Assembly: GCF_900111615.1 (NCBI RefSeq)
Contig: NZ_FOHU01000002.1
Span: forward strand, 278,075-342,074
Source: Natronincola peptidivorans
Lineage (GTDB): Bacteria > Bacillota > Clostridia > Peptostreptococcales > Natronincolaceae
Reading direction: 5' to 3'
Length of the DNA: 64,000 nucleotides
Shown here: positions 56,355-64,000 of the stretch, in pieces
Position numbering within the stretch: the stretch's first letter is position 1
Layout: the number at the start of each line of letters is the position of its first letter
Translations under genes and position numbers: made by a program
The notes under the pieces: generated by a model
Told to the model about the DNA's origin: nothing
The model's input: only the letters and a program-made list of their open reading frames with translations
The model's database searches: none

Positions 56355-56605
56355 ACAACATCCTAAAGTAAATAATTGGAAAAAATATCTGAAGGTGCAT
56401 CATTTAAATATTCGAAGAAATAAGTGTACTTGTTAGTTTGTAATTCTGAAGAAGTAATCAGGGTATGTATTGAGTTTCGCAATCTGTATTCTAAAACACA
56501 TAGAATTTTTCTATTGGAATTTAATACTTGCTCTCCTATATACTATAGACAAGAGTTGTTAATAAAGAATCAATATTATCATAATAGTTTATAGGAGGAA
56601 ATATA

Positions 56606-57079
56606 ATGGAAAAAAGCATTAGTGTTCAAGAGGTTCGACAGCAGGCTGAAGGGTATTTCCAGAGGGGAGAATTTTTCTGTTCGGAGGCCGTTGTTCATAC
56701 CATTAATGAGCTGTTGGGCTGGCCTTTTTCAGAGGAAGTTGTAAAGCTAGCTTCTGCATTTCCCATTGGGTTGGGTAAGGCTGGATGTCTTTGTGGTGCT
56801 GTTAGTGGAGGATCAATGGCATTAGGAATGGCTTATGGAAGACAGCATGGAGAGCCTATGAATGAAAAAATGTTTCCTATCTCTGCCGCATTACATGATC
56901 ACATCAAGGAGATGTATAAGAGTACATGCTGTCGTGTCCTGGTAAAAGGCTATGACTTTACCAGTCCTGAGAGAAAAGCTCACTGTGTGGCCATCACTGG
57001 AGAAGTAGCCGCTTGGATTGCAGAAAAACTGCTAGAGGATCCAGAAATAGCAGAAAAAATTCAGAAGGCAACAGTCTAG
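56606..57079 (+). CDS. C_GCAxxG_C_C family redox protein
   Basis: 157 residues. The family pattern is visible: CSEAVVHTINE near residue 24, then GKAGCLCGAVSGGSMALGMAYG, a later Cys pair (STCCRVLVKGYDF) and a final HC near 129. Members are small, putatively redox-active or metal-binding proteins encoded near transporters. RBS AGGAGG. The TDT transporter gene follows 12 bp later, so they probably form an operon. Biochemical role unknown. Confidence 0.87.
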   Translation: MEKSISVQEVRQQAEGYFQRGEFFCSEAVVHTINELLGWPFSEEVVKLASAFPIGLGKAGCLCGAVSGGSMALGMAYGRQHGEPMNEKMFPISAALHDHIKEMYKSTCCRVLVKGYDFTSPERKAHCVAITGEVAAWIAEKLLEDPEIAEKIQKATV

Positions 57080-57091
57080 AGGGATGGTCTT

Positions 57092-58051
57092 ATGAATAGA
57101 ATGATTAAGAAAATACCAATACCTATGGCAGGATTGATGCTAGCCCTAGCATCAGCAGGAAATCTTATAGCCTCCTATGGTAGTAGCTATAGAAATATCT
57201 TTGGGGTTTTAGCAACGGGTTTAATGATTTTACTTGTCAGTAAGGTGGTTAGCATGCCAAAAGTAATAGAAGAAGACTTTGGCAATCCAGTAATAGCAAG
57301 TGTGATGCCAACCTTTTCTATGGGATTGATGATTCTGGCAACCTATCTTAGACCTTATTTGGCATCAGGAGCCTATGGTGTATGGATTATGGGCTTAGCT
57401 ATCCATGTAGTCCTCATCCTTCTTTTTACAAAAAAATATATTTTCAGCTTTAACATAAAAAAGGTTTTTCCAAGTTATTTTATTGTATATGTTGGAATTG
57501 TAGCAGCTAGCGTAACAGCGCCGGCATTTGGTTTAGCCCACTGGGGCCAATATATTTTTTGGTTTGGCTTGATTACCTATTTATGCTTATTACCTTTTGT
57601 ACTATACAGGGTTTTGGTGGTAAAGGGTATGCCAGAGCCAGCTATACCAACCCTTACCATTTTTGCAGCTCCAGCCAGTCTTTGCTTAGCAGGATATTTA
57701 AATTCCTTTCAGGAAAAAAGTATGAGTATGGTAGTTTTTTTAGGGATATTAGCATTAGCGATGTTCATTGCAGTCATGTTCAACATGCCTAAAATGTTAA
57801 GATTAAAGTTTTATCCCAGTTATTCGGCCTTTACCTTTCCTTTTGTTATCACTGCTATTGCTATGAAGGGAACAAATGCCTATTTAGCTTCAGCTGGCAG
57901 AGGGATGGCTTCCCTAGGATACTTTGTAAAGTTCTTAGAACTGTGGGCTATCGTTATGGTAATTTATGTATTTGTTAAATATATGAGTTTTATCCTGGGA
58001 AGGCCAGGACCTGTTGTGGCAACAGATAAAAAGCTAACTGGTGCCAACTAA
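57092..58051 (+). CDS. TDT family transporter (TehA/SLAC1-like)
   Basis: 319 residues with ten predicted membrane segments. It starts with the TDT-like PIPMAGLMLALASAGNLIASYG and continues with alternating short loops as in tellurite-resistance/dicarboxylate (TehA, SLAC1) channels. Likely an anion or organic-acid transporter; the family is functionally diverse. Short spacing to the redox-protein gene suggests a joint operon. Terminator follows. Confidence 0.82.
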   Translation: MNRMIKKIPIPMAGLMLALASAGNLIASYGSSYRNIFGVLATGLMILLVSKVVSMPKVIEEDFGNPVIASVMPTFSMGLMILATYLRPYLASGAYGVWIMGLAIHVVLILLFTKKYIFSFNIKKVFPSYFIVYVGIVAASVTAPAFGLAHWGQYIFWFGLITYLCLLPFVLYRVLVVKGMPEPAIPTLTIFAAPASLCLAGYLNSFQEKSMSMVVFLGILALAMFIAVMFNMPKMLRLKFYPSYSAFTFPFVITAIAMKGTNAYLASAGRGMASLGYFVKFLELWAIVMVIYVFVKYMSFILGRPGPVVATDKKLTGAN

Positions 58052-58065
58052 GTGAATAAATCTAG

Positions 58066-58112
58066 AGGATGTCAGTGACTGTCAATAATACAATGACAAA
58101 ACTTGACATCCT
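58066..58112. terminator. bidirectional terminator between convergent genes
   Basis: AGGATGTCA and TGACATCCT arms with a 29-base loop and T runs on the plus strand (CCTTTTG). It serves the transporter gene and possibly the aro genes. Confidence 0.7.
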
Positions 58113-58135
58113 TTTGTTCTATAAAAGCTTAAAAT

Positions 58136-59137
58136 TTATTCAATAGCAGCAATTTTTTCAACAGCCCGCATCAATCGTGCAAACTTTTCAGGCTTTAAGG
58201 ACTGGGCACCATCGGAGAGAGCTAGCTCTGGCTGGTGATGCACCTCTATGATGAGTCCATCAGCACCCACTGCGATAGCTCCCTTAGATAAAGGCTCCAC
58301 CATGGACCATTTTCCAGTAGCGTGGCTAGGGTCGATAATGATGGGCAAATGACTTAATTCTTTAATAACAGTGATGGCACTTAAATCCAATGTATTCCTG
58401 GTGTAGGTTTCAAAGGTACGGATGCCCCTCTCACAAAGAATTACATTCTGATTTCCTTTAGACATAATGTATTCTGCTGACATCAAAAGTTCTTCAATTG
58501 TGGCGGATAGACCTCTCTTCAGCAGGATAGGTTTATTACTTTTTCCAGCCCTTTTCAATAAAGAGAAGTTCTGCATGTTTCTAGCACCAATTTGAAGAAT
58601 ATCTGCATATTGCTCTACCACATCGAAGTTCTCTTGATCCATCACCTCTGTGACGATGGGCATACCAGTAGCTTCCTTTGCTTTTTGCAGCAGTTTTAAA
58701 CCTTCTTCTCCCATTCCTTGGAAGCTGTAGGGAGAGGTTCTAGGCTTGTAGGCACCTCCCCGGAGTATGTGTGCACCTTCCTTTTTCACAGCGTGAGCAA
58801 TGGTCATCAGCTGTTCTTCGCTTTCCACAGAGCAGGGTCCTGCCATAATGGTTACATTTCCCCCACCGATTTTACAGCCATTTACTTGGATGACGGTATC
58901 CTCAGGATGAAAAAGTCTGCTGGCTAGCTTGAATGGATGCTGCACTCTTAATAGCTTTTCCACGTGTTCATTGGCTTCAATCTGGCTGGGATTAATCTTT
59001 GAGGTATCTCCTACTAAACCAAGAATACAGTAGTTTTCTCCTTGGGTGAGACGAACATCACATCCTAAACTAGTCATTTTTTGTGATATTTTGTCTATCA
59101 TTTCTTGAGGTGCATGGGGTTTCATAACAATAACCAT
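58136..59137 (-). CDS. aroF: DAHP synthase, type I-beta, copy 1
   Basis: 333 residues. Condenses phosphoenolpyruvate and erythrose-4-phosphate, the entry step of the shikimate pathway. N-terminal ferredoxin-like regulatory domain (about 1-70), then the TIM-barrel with [35 protein letters not shown] and [10 protein letters not shown]. Such N-terminal domains confer Phe/Tyr feedback. It is the distal gene of a two-gene minus-strand operon; the paralogue is 22 bp upstream. Confidence 0.95.
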   Translation of the reverse strand: MVIVMKPHAPQEMIDKISQKMTSLGCDVRLTQGENYCILGLVGDTSKINPSQIEANEHVEKLLRVQHPFKLASRLFHPEDTVIQVNGCKIGGGNVTIMAGPCSVESEEQLMTIAHAVKKEGAHILRGGAYKPRTSPYSFQGMGEEGLKLLQKAKEATGMPIVTEVMDQENFDVVEQYADILQIGARNMQNFSLLKRAGKSNKPILLKRGLSATIEELLMSAEYIMSKGNQNVILCERGIRTFETYTRNTLDLSAITVIKELSHLPIIIDPSHATGKWSMVEPLSKGAIAVGADGLIIEVHHQPELALSDGAQSLKPEKFARLMRAVEKIAAIE

Positions 59138-59159
59138 AATACTTCCTCCTCATTTTTTC

Positions 59160-60164
59160 CTATTTATGTATAGGAGCGATCATCTCAATAGCTCGCATCA
59201 AACGGGCAAATTTTTCAGGTTTTAGAGACTGGGCACCATCTGATAAAGCACATTCTGGTTGATGGTGCACCTCAATGATGAGACCATCTGCTCCAACGGC
59301 AATAGAAGCTTTTGATAAAGGTTCCACCATAGTCCATTTACCTGTGGCATGGCTGGGGTCAATAATGATAGGCAAATGACTAAGCTCCTTAATTACTGGA
59401 ACCGCACTGATATCCAGAGTATTTCTGGTGTAGGTTTCAAAGGTACGGATACCCCTCTCACAAAGAATTACATTCTGATTTCCTTTAGACATAATGTATT
59501 CTGCTGACATCAATAGCTCTTCAATCGTGGCGGATAGACCTCTCTTCAACAGGATAGGCTTATTACTTTTTCCAGCCCTTTTCAATAAAGAGAAGTTCTG
59601 CATGTTTCTAGCACCAATTTGAAGGATATCAGTATATTCTTCTACCACATCAAAGGTATCCTGATCCATTACTTCTGTTACAATGGGCATGCCAGTAGCT
59701 TCTTTTGCTTTCTTCAGCAGCTTTAAGCCCTCCTCCTGCATTCCTTGAAAACTGTAGGGAGAGGTTCTAGGCTTGTAGGCACCGCCTCTTAGCATTTGAG
59801 CACCTTCTTTTTTTACAGCGTGAGCAATAGTCATCAGCTGCTCTTCACTTTCTACAGAGCAGGGGCCTGCCATGATGGTGATATTCCCACCACCGATTTT
59901 AATACCGTCTACTTCAATAATGGTATCCTCAGGATGAAAATGTCTGCTGGCCAGCTTAAATGGATGCTGCACCCTCAATAGCTTATCTACATGTTCATTG
60001 GCCTCAATTTGACTTGGATTAATCCTAGATGTATCCCCTACCAAGCCAAGTAAGCAATAGTTTTCTCCCTGGGACCTGTGAACCTCGCAGCCTAAACTAA
60101 TCATCTTTTTTTCGATTTTGTCAATTACCTCCTGTGGTGCTTTGGGTTTCATAACAATAACCAT
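59160..60164 (-). CDS. aroF: DAHP synthase, type I-beta, copy 2
   Basis: 334 residues with the same domain plan and motifs as copy 1; long internal stretches (around the [15 protein letters not shown] and [16 protein letters not shown] segments) are nearly identical at DNA level, suggesting recent duplication or gene conversion. First gene after the attenuator leader. AGGAGG lies before the ATG. Differences cluster in the N-terminal regulatory domain and ends, so the two may differ in feedback inhibition. Confidence 0.95.
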   Translation of the reverse strand: MVIVMKPKAPQEVIDKIEKKMISLGCEVHRSQGENYCLLGLVGDTSRINPSQIEANEHVDKLLRVQHPFKLASRHFHPEDTIIEVDGIKIGGGNITIMAGPCSVESEEQLMTIAHAVKKEGAQMLRGGAYKPRTSPYSFQGMQEEGLKLLKKAKEATGMPIVTEVMDQDTFDVVEEYTDILQIGARNMQNFSLLKRAGKSNKPILLKRGLSATIEELLMSAEYIMSKGNQNVILCERGIRTFETYTRNTLDISAVPVIKELSHLPIIIDPSHATGKWTMVEPLSKASIAVGADGLIIEVHHQPECALSDGAQSLKPEKFARLMRAIEMIAPIHK

Positions 60165-60207
60165 AATTTTTTCCTCCTTATTTTTTAAAAAATGTAAAAT
60201 TGTTTTA

Positions 60208-60249
60208 TACTAAAATAAAAAAGTGGACTCTGTCTAAGAGTCCACTTTA
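60208..60249 (-). terminator. attenuator terminator before the aroF pair
   Basis: On the minus strand AAAGTGGACTC pairs with GAGTCCACTTT around TTAGACA, followed by a T-rich run. It sits 33 bases after the stop of the aromatic leader peptide and 44 bases before the first aroF, the position of a classical attenuator. Confidence 0.9.
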
Positions 60250-60281
60250 TTAACTAAAGTTAAAATGGTTGCGGTTATAAA

Positions 60282-60443
60282 CTATACCGGTAGGTATGAT
60301 TTATTCATGCTGTATCTTAGAAAGATTTCTTTATATCTATTATTTTTCCATGCAAAATAGCTGGCGCTAAAAAAGTAAAAGCCCCAGTAAAAGTTAAAAT
60401 AATAGTTATAAAGTTTTGCAATCTCTCTAGATGTAGATAACAT
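60282..60443 (-). CDS. aromatic leader peptide of the aroF operon
   Basis: A 53-codon frame on the minus strand with a good RBS (GAAAGGTG, 6-7 bases before ATG). Residues 12-37 contain 15 aromatics: the core reads LYNYYFNFYWGFYFF, then SASYFAWKNNRY. It lies between a strong promoter and an intrinsic terminator, upstream of two DAHP synthase genes. The natural reading is a leader peptide whose translation senses charged Tyr, Phe and Trp tRNAs and controls termination. I did not identify the antiterminator stem. A real small membrane protein is the alternative. Confidence 0.82.
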   Translation of the reverse strand: MLSTSREIAKLYNYYFNFYWGFYFFSASYFAWKNNRYKEIFLRYSMNKSYLPV

Positions 60444-60553
60444 AGTAATCACCTTTCACGAAATATATAATATATAGTGTATGATTTTTGATAAAATATG
60501 CATACATTTTTTAGAAAACTTTAAATTACTAAAATTACTAAATTTTAAGTTAA

Positions 60554-60582
60554 AGTATAATGAAATAAATTAAGCATGTCAA
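60554..60582 (-). promoter_or_regulatory. sigma-A promoter of the aroF attenuator transcript
   Basis: On the minus strand TTGACA (60577-60582), 17-base spacer, TATACT (60554-60559). The transcript would begin near 60547, about 100 bases before the leader peptide. The trp promoter lies back-to-back about 60 bp away. Confidence 0.9.
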
Positions 60583-60641
60583 TAAGAAATTTTTTTAACT
60601 GCACCTAAAAAATTTTAAACAGAAAAATCTGAAAATTTTTC

Positions 60642-60670
60642 TTGACAGATGATGAAATACGTATTAAAAT
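60642..60670 (+). promoter_or_regulatory. sigma-A promoter of the trp operon
   Basis: TTGACA (60642-60647), 17-base spacer, TAAAAT (60665-60670). Divergent from the aroF promoter; the 60 bp between the two -35 boxes shows no clear operator. Confidence 0.9.
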
Positions 60671-60699
60671 TTAAAAAAATCTATAGTTACAATAATTCT

Positions 60700-61090
60700 A
60701 GGATTGGAAAGAGTAAATAAGTTCTTAAGCGAAAGCGAGTCGGGGACGGTGGAAGCCTGATGTGGATAGACTTATTGAATGGTTCCATGAGAAGCAGTGG
60801 GAAATCCTTTGAGAGTATCACTTGACGTAGGTCTCACGTTATAGAGACAGGATATCGAAATAGCAATAAGACTATTTCCGTATCTGAAAGAGTGAGATGG
60901 TAACTACCATCTAAGATAGGTGGCAACACGGAGTGATAACATTTCGTCCTAAAGAGGGATAGAAGTGTTTTTTTATTTCTCTTTTTTCAGAAAGGTCGTC
61001 TATTACTGGTAGTAATACATCTAATGTGGGTGGCAACACGGAATGTAGAGCATTTCGTCCCTGGTTTTAGGGATGAAGTGCTTTTTTTGT
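60700..61090 (+). ncRNA. tryptophan T-box leader with duplicated antiterminator/terminator
   Basis: Stem I has AGTA paired against GAA followed directly by TGG (60780-60782), the tryptophan codon. The T-box GGTGGCAACACGG occurs at 60919-60931 and again at 61029-61041, each followed by its own terminator (ACATTTCGTCCT/AGGGATAGAAGTGT with 7 Ts; GCATTTCGTCCCT/AGGGATGAAGTGC with 7 Ts). Each module is preceded by a small hairpin (GATGGTA/TACCATC; ATTACT/AGTAAT) and a CATCTAA segment, so the 3' half of the leader is duplicated while only one Stem I is present. Confidence 0.92.
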
Positions 61091-61128
61091 TTTATTTTTT
61101 AATTTTACTTATTTAAGGAGGAAAAACT

Positions 61129-62613
61129 ATGATTTATCCATCGCTTCAGCAGTTTCAACAATTAAGAAGCAGCTATAAAATGATACCCATTTCTATGGAG
61201 ATAGAGGGAGATACAGAAACCCCCATCACCCTATTTAGAAAGCTTTGTCAAAATGGCAATAGCTATTTACTGGAAAGTGTAGAGAGTGGAGAAAAACGGG
61301 GAAGATATTCCTTCATCGGGAGAAATCCATTGATGACAATAAAGGGCTATGGTGATGAGGCGGTTATTCAGTATGAAGATGAGCTATCTACTGAAAAAGG
61401 TGATTTGCTAAAAATAGTAAAGGAGCTTATGAAGGCCTACAAGGCCCCTTATATGGAAAAACTCCCCATCTTTACAGGAGGAGCTGTGGGTTACATAGCC
61501 TATGATGTTATAAGAAACTATGAGAAGCTGCCCCATATCAATGTAGATGACCTTCAAGTGCCTGATATTCATCTCTTGATTACTGAGGAGGTAATTGTAT
61601 ACGACCACGTAACACAAAAAATTACCATTATCGTAAATGTATTGCATAAGGAGGAAGATACCAAAAGCTATACAGAGGCAATAGAAAAGCTAAAGGAGAT
61701 ACAAAGAGAGATCTATAAAAATTCCCATCGACTTTACCTACAGCAGATGGAAGCTACTACCTCCATAGAATATGCCAGTAATGAAACGAAGGAAAGCTAT
61801 ATGGCCAAGGTTAAAAAGGCGAAGGAATACATCAGAAACGGAGACATTTTTCAGGTGGTACTTTCTCAACGACTGCAGGTGGAAACCAATCTAGATCCTT
61901 TCCAGGTATATAGGAATCTAAGAAGTGTCAGCCCTTCTCCCTATTTATTCTATATAGATTTTGGAGAATATCAGGTGGCAGGCTCATCACCAGAGCTCCT
62001 CATCAAGGTGGAGGGAGACAGTCTGGAGACTTGTCCAATAGCAGGCACCAGGAAAAGAGGTAAAACAGCAGAGGAGGACCATCGGCTGGCAAGAGAGCTA
62101 ATCAAAAACGAGAAGGAGCAGGCAGAGCATTTGATGCTGGTGGATTTAGCAAGAAATGATATCGGAAGAATTGCTGAATTTGGCAGTGTAGAGGTTAGTA
62201 ATTACATGGAAATATGTATGTATTCTCATGTGATGCATATCGTCTCCAATGTTATAGGAAAGCTGCAGAAAAAATTTGATATGTATGATGCTCTTATCTC
62301 CTGCTTGCCAGCAGGCACCCTATCAGGAGCACCAAAGGTGAGGGCAATGGAGATTATTGATGAGCTGGAGAATAGAAAACGGGGCATCTATGGCGGTGCG
62401 GTAGGCTACTTTGGATTCAACGGCAACATGGACACCTGCATTGCCATTAGAACCATATTGTTTAAGGATAAAAAAGCCTATCTACAGGCAGGGGCAGGAA
62501 TCGTAGCAGATTCTGACCCAGAGGCGGAGTATAAAGAAACCTTAAGAAAGCTAAAGGGTTTGATGGAAACTATAGAAATAACTGAAGAAATAGCAAAGGA
62601 GGGAGTAAGTTGA
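61129..62613 (+). CDS. trpE: anthranilate synthase component I
   Basis: 494 residues. Converts chorismate with ammonia to anthranilate. The tryptophan feedback motif LLES (SYLLESVESGEKRGRYSFIG) is present near the N terminus; the chorismate-binding domain ends with the typical PAGTLSGAPKVRAMEI and RKRGIYGGAVGYFGF segments. AAGGAGG precedes the ATG. Its stop overlaps the trpG start. Confidence 0.96.
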   Translation: MIYPSLQQFQQLRSSYKMIPISMEIEGDTETPITLFRKLCQNGNSYLLESVESGEKRGRYSFIGRNPLMTIKGYGDEAVIQYEDELSTEKGDLLKIVKELMKAYKAPYMEKLPIFTGGAVGYIAYDVIRNYEKLPHINVDDLQVPDIHLLITEEVIVYDHVTQKITIIVNVLHKEEDTKSYTEAIEKLKEIQREIYKNSHRLYLQQMEATTSIEYASNETKESYMAKVKKAKEYIRNGDIFQVVLSQRLQVETNLDPFQVYRNLRSVSPSPYLFYIDFGEYQVAGSSPELLIKVEGDSLETCPIAGTRKRGKTAEEDHRLARELIKNEKEQAEHLMLVDLARNDIGRIAEFGSVEVSNYMEICMYSHVMHIVSNVIGKLQKKFDMYDALISCLPAGTLSGAPKVRAMEIIDELENRKRGIYGGAVGYFGFNGNMDTCIAIRTILFKDKKAYLQAGAGIVADSDPEAEYKETLRKLKGLMETIEITEEIAKEGVS

Positions 62614-63191
62614 TTATTATTATTGATAATTATGATTCCTTTACCTATAACCTCTACCAGTATATTGGAGAAATAAATCCAGAGGTAGCTGTTTATAGAA
62701 ATGATGCAATAAGCTTAGAGGAACTGAAAAAAATGGATATCTCTCACATCATTATTTCTCCTGGCCCGGGATTTCCAAAGGAGGCGGGGATATCTCTAGA
62801 GGTTATTAAAGAATTGGGAAGAAAGATTCCTATTCTGGGCATCTGTTTAGGACATCAGGCCATAGGGGAGGTTTTTGGAGGTAGGGTGGTTCATGGCCAG
62901 GAAATGGTCCATGGTAAGACCTCTATGATTCAGCATAATGGTAAAAATATCTTTGCAGAGGTGGCAACTCCAGTAAAGGCCACAAGATATCATTCTCTTG
63001 TGGTGGAAAAAGAGAGTGTACCACAGGTCCTAAGGATTACAGCAGAAGGACCAGAGGGAGAGATTATGGGACTGCAGCATAGAAAATATCCGATATTTGG
63101 TGTACAGTTTCATCCAGAATCCATAGCAACAGAGGAAGGTAAAAAAATTCTACAAAATTTTTTAAAGATAGAGGGAGGTGAAAAAGCATGA
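62610..63191 (+). CDS. trpG: anthranilate synthase component II (glutamine amidotransferase)
   Basis: 193 residues. Class I amidotransferase with nucleophile in [11 protein letters not shown] and His-Glu in [11 protein letters not shown]. Supplies ammonia to TrpE; the sequence is also compatible with use by aminodeoxychorismate synthase (PabA), as in amphibolic enzymes. TTG start overlapping trpE by 4 bp, set by AAGGAGGGA. Its stop overlaps trpD. Confidence 0.95.
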   Translation: MIIIIDNYDSFTYNLYQYIGEINPEVAVYRNDAISLEELKKMDISHIIISPGPGFPKEAGISLEVIKELGRKIPILGICLGHQAIGEVFGGRVVHGQEMVHGKTSMIQHNGKNIFAEVATPVKATRYHSLVVEKESVPQVLRITAEGPEGEIMGLQHRKYPIFGVQFHPESIATEEGKKILQNFLKIEGGEKA

Positions 63192-64000
63192 TTCAATATG
63201 CCATTGACAAGATAATTCGGAGACAGCATTTAACAGAGACGGAGATGATTCATGTAATGAATAATGTCATGGAGGGTAAGGCTACCCCCTCACAAATCGG
63301 AGGCTTTTTAACTGCCCTTAGGATGAAGGGAGAGACAGTTGAGGAGATTACAGGCAGTGCTAAGGTAATGCGACATAAAGCCGCTAAAGTAAAGATCAAT
63401 CAGCTATATGCTATTGATACCTGTGGAACCGGCGGAGATAAAGCCAATACCTTCAATGTTTCAACGGCAGTGGCTTTTATAGCAGCTGCGGCAGGGGTAA
63501 CGGTGGTGAAGCACGGAAATCGCTCTGTCTCTAGCAAATGCGGCAGTGCAGATGTATTGGAGCAGCTAGGAGTAAACATTCAGTTAAGTCCTGAGGCAGT
63601 ACAAAAAACTGTAGAAGAAGCCAATATTGGCTTTATGTTTGCCCCTAATTTTCATCAAGCCATGAAGCATGCTGTAGTACCTAGAAAAGAGCTGGGAGTC
63701 AGGACGATTTTTAATATCCTAGGACCTTTAACCAATCCTGCCAGCGTACAGGGTCAGGTGCTGGGGGTTTTTGATCCTAGCTTGACAGAGGTAATGGCGG
63801 AGGTGCTAAGGGAACTAGGTGTAGATAGAGCAATGGTGGTCCATGGATTAGATGGATTAGACGAAATCACCACCACCACAAGGACTAAAGTAAGTGAGTT
63901 GAAGGAGAAGAAAGTAAAAACTTATTACTTAGAACCCCAAAGATTTCATATTCCTCTTGCCTCTATAGAAGAGCTGCGAGGGGGAGATGCAGAAGAGAAT
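63188..64000 (+). CDS. trpD: anthranilate phosphoribosyltransferase, partial
   Basis: The first 271 codons; the gene runs off the window (full length is usually about 340). It transfers phosphoribose from PRPP to anthranilate. The PRPP site [17 protein letters not shown], the [21 protein letters not shown] segment and [11 protein letters not shown] are intact. It starts in an ATGA overlap with trpG, with GGAGGTGA as RBS, so trpEGD are translationally coupled; further trp genes are expected beyond the edge. Confidence 0.95.
   Translation, partial: MIQYAIDKIIRRQHLTETEMIHVMNNVMEGKATPSQIGGFLTALRMKGETVEEITGSAKVMRHKAAKVKINQLYAIDTCGTGGDKANTFNVSTAVAFIAAAAGVTVVKHGNRSVSSKCGSADVLEQLGVNIQLSPEAVQKTVEEANIGFMFAPNFHQAMKHAVVPRKELGVRTIFNILGPLTNPASVQGQVLGVFDPSLTEVMAEVLRELGVDRAMVVHGLDGLDEITTTTRTKVSELKEKKVKTYYLEPQRFHIPLASIEELRGGDAEEN

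Overview
The window looks like chromosomal DNA of an anaerobic, spore-forming, motile, low-GC Clostridia member, perhaps Alkaliphilus- or Natronincola-like. That placement is inferred from gene content: CotF-like coat proteins, a Spo0E-like phosphatase, an NAD-linked multisubunit [FeFe] hydrogenase, a chemotaxis receptor, a TAXI-type TRAP transporter, and heavy use of T-box, S-box and purine riboswitches. No rRNA, tRNA, CRISPR array, prophage or intact transposase gene was found. Most of the window is core metabolism.

Layout. 0-3 kb: two small coat genes (minus), an aldo/keto reductase, a zinc-ribbon protein and a thioesterase-like protein. 3-6.4 kb: guanine riboswitch, guaB, guaA. 6.4-8.2 kb: TetR regulator and an HSL-type esterase. 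8.3-19 kb: a tandem guanine-PRPP riboswitch, a purine permease, then purK-E-C-F-M-N-H-D; a 187-bp palindromic element lies between purH and purD. 19-29 kb: glutaminase, gamma-glutamyltransferase-like protein, a histidine kinase with an amino-acid-binding sensor domain, an NtrC-type regulator, a sigma-54 promoter and a TAXI TRAP operon. 29.2-29.7 kb: a gene-free stretch that folds like a large structured RNA. 30-44 kb: chemotaxis receptor, S-box metNIQ (minus), YerC-type regulator, aspartokinase, two hydrophobic miniproteins, a PHP hydrolase, a Spo0E-like miniprotein, a four-gene hydrogenase operon, and a C45-type hydrolase with a MerR regulator. 45-51.5 kb: transporters and small accessory proteins. 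51.5-56.3 kb: two successive T-box-ilvB-ilvN operons, clearly a tandem duplication. 56.6-58 kb: a redox-cysteine protein and a TDT-family transporter. 58-64 kb: two tandem DAHP synthase genes (minus), read from a leader encoding a Tyr/Phe/Trp-packed peptide followed by a terminator, and divergently a Trp T-box driving trpE-trpG-trpD (trpD runs off the window).

How it works together. Purine synthesis and salvage are set by guanine and PRPP through RNA. Methionine uptake follows SAM. Branched-chain synthesis follows tRNA charging through two diverged T-boxes. The aromatic pathway is split between a classical leader-peptide attenuator (entry step) and a Trp T-box (Trp branch), on divergent promoters about 60 bp apart. 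The 19-29 kb block reads as a glutamine/gamma-glutamyl catabolism and uptake module under sigma-54 control.

Best leads for something not yet described: the putative structured RNA at 29221-29729, the aromatic leader peptide at 60282-60443, the trp T-box leader whose 3' half is duplicated, and the one-base divergence in the specifier region of the two ilv T-boxes. All functional statements rest on reading sequence and motifs by eye; no database search or folding program was run.
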